Positions 45,216 to 53,685 of a DNA stretch of 64,000 bases are shown one piece after another. The notes beneath the pieces are model-generated. The model ran no database searches. It was not told the DNA's origin and saw only the letters and a program-made list of their open reading frames with translations. The first letter of the stretch is position 1, and the number at the start of each line of letters is the position of its first letter. Made by a program: the position numbers and the translations under genes. The stretch lies in assembly GCA_943736015.1 (NCBI GenBank), contig OX031072.1:6103501-6167500 (forward strand). Direction: 5' to 3'. This stretch comes from Tridacna crocea. Its lineage: Eukaryota > Mollusca > Bivalvia > Cardiida > Cardiidae.

Positions 45216-48200
45216 GTATTTTTATCACATCCTTTTAATCATGCATTCTGGAGGGTTGCCTTGGAAAGTATCAAAAGATAATGATGTACACCTTTACCCC
45301 GCAAATAAAGAATAGTCTGAGCTGCTTGTTTTACAACCAGAGTTTTGCTGGCACAAGAAAAAAAAAGGATCTCATTTATATTTCTCTCCTCCATTTCAGC
45401 TAAGATTTATAATTTAGGGCGTAACGACACGCAGTTATAAACACGTGCAGCTGGTTAACATTAGCTGTCATTGTTCGGTGTCTAAAGCTGCTTTTACAAC
45501 TATTTCAGCTATATATCTCGGCGTCAACTGCAGTTATATCTATCCATGCGTCTTCGTTTGGTCTTTGCACAAGCAGAACGCTCAACATCCTCTCCAAGAC
45601 GCTGGCTGCTGTCCAGATAGCTATGATAAAATCAATTCTCAGCGGTGCGAGAGGAATAGATTCTACCTAAAAGTGTAAAATACGACCAGGCTACCCCTTG
45701 GTAACTAGCCCTGTGCATTAATTGTAAGGGTACAGGAACTAGTTATCCTTGTGCGTAGGGAAATGAAAAAAAAACACACGTGACATTTACTAAGCGAACA
45801 TTATTGATTACCGAGATTAAGACAAGTATCTTTGTGCGTAGGGATTTGATAAGAAGGGTACACTCATCGTATTAAGGGGACAATCAGAAAAGAGTTTGAT
45901 CTGATTTTACAGCTTTTTTTCACAGTTCAACATGTATAGCACAATGTGGCATATTCGCTTGCCAAATGGTGACACAACTTTGCTCTAAGGATAGAGCAAC
46001 ATGGTAACCGTTGTCAATGCCTAGCGAAGATGCTTTATCGGTTATTTGCTGTGGTAGTGGACCTAAAATCCTATACCCTATATAGATGTCTGAATAGCTA
46101 TGCCTGAACAGCTATGTCAAACATTTGTGATACGAAACAAAACATTTCTTTTGAAATGCCTGGTGCCCTAGAAAGGGACTTCATGTTAAATAAAGCAGCC
46201 TTGCTGTAGTTTCGTTGTGAAACACTCTTGATTTTGGTATTAAGATTTCAGTTTGTTATCCCAATCAGAGCTTAGAATACGAAAAAATCAAAGCATTGAG
46301 AACAGTGGTGTGGCATTTGTCAAGGAAGCCATTGTGTGGAATTATTGAAAAAAAAAACAAAACAGAAAGATAGTATTAAATGTTGATTTGAAAGTCAACC
46401 TAGCAGGCAAATTAATACATTTTTTGTTAAAAGGAGAGTGTTGGTGCCAAAGTTGGGATTATTAATTTTGTATATTCGATCATTCACAAGAGGAGTCGGG
46501 AGTAATACAATCAGTTATTCCGATTTATGAATATTCATGCACATTCAAATGGATTAGCGCGCAATCCTGGGACGAACAAGCCCTTGGAAAAACTCGTTTT
46601 GAAATTAACAAGCACGGAATCAAAGCGGTCAATAGACAACTTTTTATATGTCATTGTGCCAACGGAAGGCTGTGAGCGGGTGAAGTTACATAAAAAAAAG
46701 AAGTATTTTCAAGATCGATGGCCTGAATTAGTTTATTTCAGTACGCCATTTCCAATTACCGAATGCTACAAGAATGTTGTCAGTCTGGCAGAACGATGGT
46801 ACCAAGCTAAGCTTCCTGTCGTTAGAGTACCTCGCAGTACAGTTTTGAACTATGCTCTGTCTGCACAGTATATTCAGTTTGATATTGACCTGCGCCATCA
46901 GCAAAAGAACCCACTAAACTGAGTTCACTTCAGCCCACTTTTTCTTTCAGCTATTCTTCAGAGAGAAAACATTACAGAGCGATGTACTAGGCAAATTAGT
47001 CGACAAATCAGCTTGTCAAGTCAAAGCATGCAAGATTATCTCAAGCAAAACATGTCAACAGAGATTCGCAGAGAATGTGTGTATGTATTTTGCTACTACG
47101 TTAGGGTGCGATACTCGGTTGCAGCGAACTTTCTTTCCAGTGATTTTTCGCCTCCCACTTCTGATGCATGTGAGAAAAGTAGTCGGCTGCTTATGAAAGA
47201 AATTCGTGATAGGACTGGTGCGAGAAAGCCAGGAAACACCATGGATTCGTCACTGATCGCAACGATATGACCGAAGCTGTTATAATGGCGTTAAACTCCA
47301 ATACAAATCTTATGACGTTGGAATGTTTGTAGTGAAAGAGTTCTGTTTAAAGTCAGTCTTTGTTTCAAAAGAAAAACTCAATTACTGTCATTGCCCAGAT
47401 GTCATCCGTATCGTCTTCGTCGTCATGTGAAGATTTTTTTTTTAGAATTATACCGGTCATAACTGAAGATATTTACTTCAAATTGGAACTAATTCTCAAA
47501 CATCGAGACGGAAACTCTCTCTAATATAACAGGTAATCATCGCAATACTTTCAACAGACTTATGCCCTCTTTTTTTATGAGAATTATCATTATGAAAGCA
47601 ACTAGAGACGGGCGTTGGCCTCGGTGGTTGCTCTTGTTTAATTTGATTCCTGGTTTTAAAACTGATATTTAATGCCTGTTTAAGCCTGGATTCTTGCATA
47701 TAGAGGATAGTAGCTTTCCACACGAACCATTAACCCTTTACTCCACAGATACTCATTTTACCGCATTGCTTGTAGGAGCCTTTGGAAAACATTGTGGCAA
47801 AAGGTGAAATTGCTCGTGACGAGCAATTTCACCTTTTGCCACAATGTTTTCTATGCTATCAAAAGGTGTCATATACACATAAAAAACAGCTTCATCCTTG
47901 CTGTTATTTAGGGTCAATTAGAGATACCATAGAAATGTCTTATGGGGTAAAGGGTTAAACAGACAACTTACAATAACCAAGTTAATATAATTATTAACAT
48001 TACTCAAAGAATTCCGTAATAAAGGAAAACAGAAATATCAAACTTTAACCTGGTAAAGAAATGAAACTTACTAGCCGAGGGTAAGAAACCCGATTGTTGC
48101 AATTTCAAGGGTATTTTTTAGGGGTAATGACTCCTTAGCTGTGCAGTCTGATCTTGATCTACACTGTCCACAAAAAGATCACTGAGCAGCTTTCGGCAGC

Positions 48201-51200
48201 TTTAGGGTTAAGATACTCCAGTACTAACATAAGTCTAATAAGCCAACGGATAATTATTCACTGAACTTTGCAGGTCATTGTATGGGGATGAAACGTCAGA
48301 GAGATTAGATACTGAAGAAGCATTCTTTACTAAACTTATAGAAGACACTAACCTACAACGATGCTTGTACAAGGTACAGTGTCATTTGGTTGTACAGTAT
48401 GACAAAAATATGCGGGTTAGAAACTTTAATTGTACCCCCCATCCACAAAGAAGTGGAGGGGGTAAACTGTAACCGCTATGTCCGACTGTCCATCCGTCCG
48501 TCCGTAGACACAAATTTGTCCGGAGCAATACTCCAACACTTTTTGCGGTACTGAACTCAAATTTACACACAGTGGTTCTATATATATGAAGTTATGCTGT
48601 TCAATTTTCATGAGCCTCTTGCGATTTTTTGCGGAATTATCTCACCTTGGACTTTTTTCAACTCTTACTTCTTACTCTTACTAAACCAATCTGCATTCTG
48701 TGACAAAGACCTGTTTTGTGACAACGAGTTTGTGGGCGGTGTAATCACTTTTAGTGATAGCTCTAGTTTCAATCAGAAACCATGAAAACCCTTCTTCTTT
48801 TTACATGTTTACAAGTCAGAAGAAGCTAGGTACAAAATCGTTGCAACCTTTATTGTATAAATAATCGCCAAGATGAATGCTCAACTAAAACTCAATCGTA
48901 AAGACGGAAGCTTGATGAAAAGTTAAAAAAAGAATTTTAAAGTCAAACAATTCTAAAATGATTATTTATAATCAAAACGTTGTTTTAAAAAAGGGCTCTG
49001 GAAAAGGGAAGAGATACAAATGAATGCTTTTAAAAATTATTTGCGGTATACAGTCTGGATCATTTTTGCTGTTTTGGTTTAACTTGATTTTTCATTCGTA
49101 GTAGCATAATTTCATAATTGTCATAAACGACATCTTGTGTATTTACTTTTCTATGACTTTTTTGTACCGTCCATTTACTAGTCATAATATTATCTAGGCA
49201 GTGACGGAACATTTTGAATATCCCCTATATCTTTGGGACAAGGGAAGAGGAGTTGGTCATTTTAATGACCAATAGCGAGTTGGCTGCAAAAGGCTGTTTT
49301 CCTGGTACAATCGGATTCTAACAGTTTTTGTCTGAAAAGAAAGATTACGCCGGGGTCTTCTGCTTGCCAAAGAATTAGAACGCTAGGTACAATGATTGAT
49401 ATACATGTATGAAGACCGGCGATGCAAGTATGGAAGCCGGCTATGCTTTAGTCTCGGGCCCTTCAACTAGGCTATTACTGACATTGACGTTACTGCCGCA
49501 GCGGTGAATAGCTTTAACTCTTTACCAAACGACAAAATTTTAGACTGGTCCAAATTGAAAGCATTTGCAGACGACAAAATAAAAGTGACTGAAAATTTGA
49601 AATTTGTTTTGTGAAGGGTAGAAAACATTGTGGGAAAAGGAGAAAATGCTGGTTACCAGCATTTTCTCCTTTTCCCACAATGTTTTCTAAAGGCTCCTTT
49701 CTCAGGGGCATCAAAAGTAGGGATTGTGTGGTAATGGGTTAAAGTATAAGCAAACTTATTTTACAGGTGTACTTGAGACACAAAGATGGACTTACACTAT
49801 GGAAAAGAATGGGCTTTGACGATGGTAAAGTGTTTCTTTGTTCATCTGTTTGCAGTTTACCATTTTACCAAAAGACAACATTTTAGACTGGTCCAAATTG
49901 AAGGTAGTTGCAGACGACGAAATGAATGTGACTAAAGAATCAAAATTTATTTGAAGAAGGGAAGAAAGCATTGTGGAGAAGGAAAAAATGCTGGTTACCA
50001 GCATTTTCTCCTTTTTCCACAACGTTTTCAAAAGGGTTCTTTCACAAAGTCTGGACTGTGTGGTTAAGGGATAATTAATGTCTTTTCAACAGGTATATCA
50101 ACAAATTAAAGATTTAGTTTACGAGGATATGAACAACCGACGAGCATAGCAAATTTATGGTGTTTCATTTCTAAAACTATGGGCTCTTAAAAACTTCTGA
50201 GCAAGAACTAAAATCAATTATCATAGTATATGAAACAGTATAGTTTCTTTGAACCATATAACATTTTCAAAGTTCAAATTATGGTTCGGGCCTTATAGAT
50301 GCAGTTGAAGCTAATAAATAGCCTAAACTAGTAAACAGCCGAACCGCAGACTCAGTTAAATTATTTTGTGTGTATCCCTCGGTGCTTGATTACGTTCCTT
50401 TCTTCAAACGTTGTACGGCGCATTGCACGTTTGAAGTCGGAACTTTTTTTCCGTTTACAAAATGTTTGTCATGAAATCATGAATTTACTTTTAATTTTTA
50501 TCTACCCAGGCTTTTGGAATTAAGATGACCGGCCATAGCGTCGTCATAAGCATTATAAATTGCGCTTGGTAACACATCAGTCATATTTGCCCTTTAAGAT
50601 TCCTTCCTCAACCATGACCATTGTTACGGCGACGGTAATGTGGGAAAGAAGCAAGTTGCTTGGGAAGACTTTGCTCGAAGCACTGGTACAAAAACCCCAT
50701 AAAAGAAAAGCATGGATAGGTGCACTGGCCAATGCGATATATCTGAAACCATATCGAAACCGAGTTTCAACACAAACAAACAAATTCTTTCAGGTTTCCT
50801 ACCATTGGGATTTAATGAAAAACTGACGAAGCTGGAAGCAGTCCATCTTCAGTTGGATGATGTTGCGACTGAACTTGTGGAAAAATGTAGAAAAACCATT
50901 ATAGAATTGAGCCAAAGAAGGAGTTCTGTTAACAAAGCCGTAATTAGTGGTGCTGCTGTTGGTATTGTGGGTGGAGGTCTCACAGTCGCGGGGCTTATAC
51001 TGATCCCTTTTACATTTGGAGCCTCTTTAGGTCTTACCATAGCAGGGGCTTCTCTTGGCGCCGCTGGGGGTGTTACCGGTGGAGCGGCTCGTGTTGTAGA
51101 AGGTGTGAAACAAAATACGAGTGTCAGTGAAATTAAGAGCCAGCAAGAATCCACTGCTGTCCAGGAGAATATGTTTGTGTCACTTATACAGGATATTGAT

Positions 51201-51575
51201 GATATGATTACCTCCAACTCTGGAAGGTGTCTGAAACACGGCGTTGAAGGACCCGGAATTAACTTAAAAGGTTTCCTCGCAGTAGGGTCAGCGGTGCGGT
51301 CCATGCATAGTGGATTAGCTATCGCATTTGCGGCTCTTCGAGTTGGTGCTACTGGGGCGAATATAGCTGCCTCTGTACTAGGTCCTTTGTCCCTTGCCCT
51401 TGATATTGGGTTTCTTGCCGAAGCAGCGCATAATTTACGCACAGGGTGTAGTACAGGGGCCGGTCAAATCTTGGAGCAAAATGCCAAAGCAGTTGAAATG
51501 AAGATGGCTTTCTTTAGGTGCATGGTTCGGGGCAACCGTCCAAAAACAGAGAAACTTACTGGATATCCTTTTTAA
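44618..51575 (+). CDS. OTU-like/APOL-like fusion gene 2 (five coding exons, 555 aa)
   Basis: Coding exons are 44618-45215, 46951-47080, 48274-48373, 49767-49824 and 50794-51575. Their 1668 bases make 556 codons including the stop, with the same phase pattern (1, 2, 0, 1) as gene 1. Residues 1-199 are the OTU-like region (Gly25 and Cys172 at the expected catalytic positions), residues 200-295 the linker, and the rest the APOL-like region. Relative to gene 1 the C-terminus carries an extra basic tail after the RGN motif (about ten residues). Introns are shorter than in gene 1 but have gained fold-back elements. Same strand, same order and about 13 kb apart: this is a tandem duplication. An acceptor-like TTCTTCAG at 44583-44590 suggests a 5' UTR exon further upstream. 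Function is not proven; APOL-like domains point to membranes. Confidence 0.86.
45216..46526. other. Intron 1 of gene 2, no exon seen
   Basis: No credible exon or intact repeat before the open frame at 46527. Confidence 0.5.
46527..46922 (+). CDS. Unplaced 131-codon open frame in intron 1 of gene 2
   Basis: An ATG-initiated frame that ends at a TGA 28 bp before exon 2. The translation is not low-complexity and includes NFLYVIVPTEGCERV, DRWPELVYFSTPFP and NVVSLAERWY, so it may derive from coding DNA. It has no counterpart in gene 1 intron 1 and no obvious splice sites, which suggests a remnant of an inserted element or pseudogene. I do not recognise the family. Confidence 0.25.
   Translation: MNIHAHSNGLARNPGTNKPLEKLVLKLTSTESKRSIDNFLYVIVPTEGCERVKLHKKKKYFQDRWPELVYFSTPFPITECYKNVVSLAERWYQAKLPVVRVPRSTVLNYALSAQYIQFDIDLRHQQKNPLN
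46951..47080 (+). CDS. Gene 2 exon 2: linker with STEIR motif
   Basis: 130 bp, acceptor TTTTTCTTTCAG|CT and donor TGTGT|GTATGT. It encodes ITERCTRQISRQISL, then MQDYLKQN and MSTEIRRECV. Splice phases equal those of gene 1 exon 2. The frame stays open past the donor, but only splicing joins it to the conserved exon 3. Confidence 0.83.
47730..47958. mobile_element. TTAA fold-back element, family B, full copy
   Basis: Ends TTAACCCTTTACTCCA and TGGGGTAAAGGGTTAA are inverted copies of each other. The core is a near-perfect palindrome centred on GCTCGTGACGAGC. It lies in intron 2 of gene 2. Confidence 0.88.
48134..48211. repeat. GATC-hairpin repeat, half copy
   Basis: TGTGCAGTCTGATCTTGATC, CACTGTCCACAAAAAG and a TTAGGGTTAA end; the left arm is missing. 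It is 63 bp upstream of exon 3 of gene 2. Confidence 0.55.
48274..48373 (+). CDS. Gene 2 exon 3: linker, LYK end
   Basis: 100 bp, acceptor CTTTGCAG|G and donor TACAAG|GTACAG. It encodes SLYGDETSERLDTEEA then FFTKLIEDTNLQRCLYK. It is two codons longer than the gene 1 exon, with the same phases. Confidence 0.84.
48374..49513. other. Intron 3 of gene 2, first part
   Basis: No exon. A short hairpin-like CCCCCCATCCACAAAGAAG / GTGGAGGGGGTAAAC segment and a run of TCCGTCCGTCCG occur at about 48430-48505. Confidence 0.45.
49514..49742 (+). mobile_element. TTAA fold-back element, family A, near-consensus copy
   Basis: Terminal arms TTAACTCTTTACCAAACG and TGTGTGGTAATGGGTTAA, with a perfect-looking core of about 67 bp centred on GCTGGTTACCAGC. 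It ends only about 24 bp before the 58-bp exon 4 of gene 2, so it supplies or displaces the branch-point region. Confidence 0.9.
49767..49824 (+). CDS. Gene 2 exon 4: 58-bp micro-exon
   Basis: Acceptor ATTTTACAG|G and donor GATG|GTAAAG. It encodes VYLRHKDGLTLWKRMGFDD plus one base, then joins exon 5 in phase. It matches gene 1 exon 4 in length and phase. Confidence 0.87.
49857..50076 (+). mobile_element. TTAA fold-back element, family A
   Basis: Arms ACCAAAAGACAACATTTTAG and GTGTGGTTAAGGG, core centred on GCTGGTTACCAGC. It begins about 32 bp after exon 4 of gene 2, in the same orientation as the copy on the other side of that exon. Confidence 0.8.
50794..51575 (+). CDS. Gene 2 exon 5: apolipoprotein-L-like domain
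   Basis: Acceptor AAATTCTTTCAG|GT, then 259 codons and TAA. Motifs shared with gene 1: RRSSVNKAV, a Gly-rich hydrophobic hairpin ending in GGVTGGAARVVEGVKQN, VEGPGINLKGF, VLGPLSLALDIGFLAEAAH, NLRTG and EMKM. The first hydrophobic hairpin contains IPFTFG where gene 1 has APVTLG, the position of the APOL turn. Frames read straight through the intron upstream are open but lack conservation. Confidence 0.88.
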
Positions 51576-51650
51576 CGATCGATGAGATTTTTTTCCCCAC
51601 GACAACGGCTGAATGTACGAACACAGAGCACAGAGTAAACTAAATATAGA

Positions 51651-51722
51651 GTTTATTTCATCAGCTTATAGTTAATATGGGGAAATATTTGCCGAAAAAG
51701 GGAAAGGTATGCGAAAATAATC
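51651..51722. repeat. Half of an inverted-repeat element in the gene 2 3' UTR
   Basis: GTTTATTTCATCAGCTTATA to GGGAAAGGTATGCGAAAATA repeats 52981-53050 almost exactly. Only one arm is present here. Confidence 0.75.
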
Positions 51723-51821
51723 AGTGGCGTAACATATATCCATAAATCATTGGGGGGGGGGAGGTTAACATCCTCCTAGCTCCGCCCCTGCCCTTCCTAC
51801 GGCCCTGCTATCACGATTTAA

Positions 51822-51827
51822 AATAAA
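51822..51827 (+). terminator. Candidate polyadenylation signal of gene 2
   Basis: AATAAA lies 247 bases after the gene 2 stop codon. It is the first exact hexamer I see downstream. Confidence 0.4.
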
Positions 51828-52062
51828 GATACATGCTAATCTTATAAAATGAGATACGACTTTCCAGAATTTCACTTGGTTGAAAATTACTAAAAACAAG
51901 ACAGTAATACGACAGTCTTATTTCCCATTCAAACGTCCAAAATATTCAGCCTATGATTCCAGAGAGTGACGGGCGGTGATAACCATTGTGTACGTCTGAA
52001 AACAACAAATTGTAAACCTTTATCATAAAACAGAAAAAACAATGCTCAGGCAAGAGGGGGCG

Positions 52063-52283
52063 TAAGTCTTTACCAAAGGACAACATTTTAGATTTGTCCA
52101 AATTGAAGGCATTTGCAATCCACAAAATTTATGCCACTCAAACAGTATTTTTGGAAGAATAGAAAACATTGTGGGAAAAGGAGAAAATGCTGGTTACCAG
52201 CATTTTCTCCTTTTTCCACAATGTTTTCAAAAGGCTTCTATTTCAGGGTCGTAAAAACAAGGGATTGTTCGGTAAAGGGTTAA
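52063..52283 (+). mobile_element. TTAA fold-back element, family A
   Basis: Arms GTCTTTACCAAAGGACAACA and TTCGGTAAAGGGTTAA with an intact core centred on GCTGGTTACCAGC. Confidence 0.82.
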
Positions 52284-52825
52284 TTTATACTCTTGGTAAA
52301 TTATTCCAATAAAGTCTTCACACAATTTTGTATCATTAAAAGCTAATTTGCTTAACAACCGAATGAATCATAAGGTGGAATGGTCCTTCGACATGCTGAA
52401 AATTGATCAAAAGTAAACAGTTTTGATCAGTATCAGCCTCCGCGGACAAAGGTCGATATTTACGGAGATACGTTGAACCCTTGTCACAGAGCATACCTCA
52501 CTTGTTCAAGGATCAAACGCTTCTTTTGGAAATGTTTTCAAAAGTGTCAGGGATGCATGAAGTTCAATTGTGTGTGATGTTACGTGCTAAATCAATGTCT
52601 TCACAGTTCGCCCAATTCCATTTCGCCCATTCCCAGTTCGCCAAAATTTTCTTCCCATTTCGCCCTTTGCCGTCTTGTCCCGTCAAGATGTCGAAATTAC
52701 TTTTTGTATTTAAATACCAATTACTGCACGGGCTATTACTTGACGCTGTAGTTAGGAAGATCATTTGGCTAAGAAATGAGTGTTTGTTACAAATGTGTGA
52801 CTCTTTTTTTCCCACAATGTTTATT

Positions 52826-53391
52826 TTAACCCTTTGGCTGCTGAGCGCGACTTGCTGACCTTTTGCGGACAGTGTAGATCAAGATCAGATTGCACAAAAC
52901 GTGCAGTCTGATCTTTGATCTACTCTGACCGATAAAGAGATATTATTTCCCAAAACAACACTTTGAAACAGCAATATTGAGTTTATTTCATCAGCTTGTG
53001 GTTAATATGGGGAAATATTTGCCAAAAAAGGGAAAGGTATGCGAAAATAACGAGTGCCCTAAGGCTTTTCCCTTTTTCGGCAAATATTTCCCCATATTAA
53101 CCACAAGCTGATGAAATAAATTGTATATTATATTTCCTCTGATTATTTTGTCAACGAATGCCACTTTGAAGCCACTTTGAAGACTTTTAACAGTAGACCA
53201 AAAAAGTAGTTCCAGATTTTCGACAGGAGGAAAATATTCACTGTGACGGGGAAATAATTCCCTCCAACTTAAATTACGACATTTCTTTACCCATAACATT
53301 TCTGAAAATAGACACATTAAATATAATATATTTTGGTTAATAATATCGATTTGAAAATTTGATTTTAGTTATTTAGTAGAATAAGGGTTAA
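52826..53391. mobile_element. GATC-hairpin element (family C) split by an insertion
   Basis: The left part, 52826-52978, runs from TTAACCCTTTGGCTGC to GAAACAGCAATATTGA. The right part, 53341-53391, runs from ATATCGATTTGAAAATTTGA to AATAAGGGTTAA. Joined, they match 14442-14639. An insertion of about 360 bp lies between. Confidence 0.7.
52979..53340. mobile_element. Nested insertion with long inverted repeat
   Basis: About 55-bp arms, GTTTATTTCATCAGCTTGTG...TTGCC and complement, face each other at about 52981-53034 and 53067-53119 with a short loop. Another 220 bp of unrelated sequence follows before family C resumes. A single arm of the same repeat lies at 51651-51722. Confidence 0.65.
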
Positions 53392-53437
53392 AGCTTTAAA
53401 ATGGGGAGATATACGAAGTAGCATTTACAGATGTAAA

Positions 53438-53685
53438 TCACTTGATGGACGAGTTTGCATTGATAATGGGTAAAGAAAACGAAATAAGGGAAAAATTACC
53501 AAATTGACAAATAAAGCTGTGAGAGTGGCTCTCTGTATTGAAGATTGGAATTGTTCCACAATGAAGATCGTCCCATTGTCCATTAAATGGCGGAAAGGGT
53601 AAAAGGACAGCACAATCCTCGACTGCGTGACCGTCAATGTCATCTTTACGGTATGGATACCAGTTAGTGTATGTTAGCTGTTCTC
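53438..53685 (-). CDS. C-type lectin exon 5: second half of the lectin domain
   Basis: Acceptor TCATTACTAG|GA. It encodes EQLTYTNWYPYRKDD, EDC at 288-290, WDD at 303-305, HC at 307-308 and FICQF at 323-327, then 20 further residues to a TGA. A possible donor at 53499 (CAATTTG|GTAATT) could instead skip the tail into an exon I did not find. Confidence 0.82.

Noticed and set aside
50092-50148. Possible alternative terminal exon of gene 2 after TTTTCAACAG
   Set aside because: In phase with exon 4 it stops after a few codons. The exon 5 join is in phase and conserved in both paralogs.
52991-53317. 108-residue minus-strand frame
   Set aside because: It reads through the inverted repeat of the nested insertion at 52979-53340. 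It is not a lectin exon.
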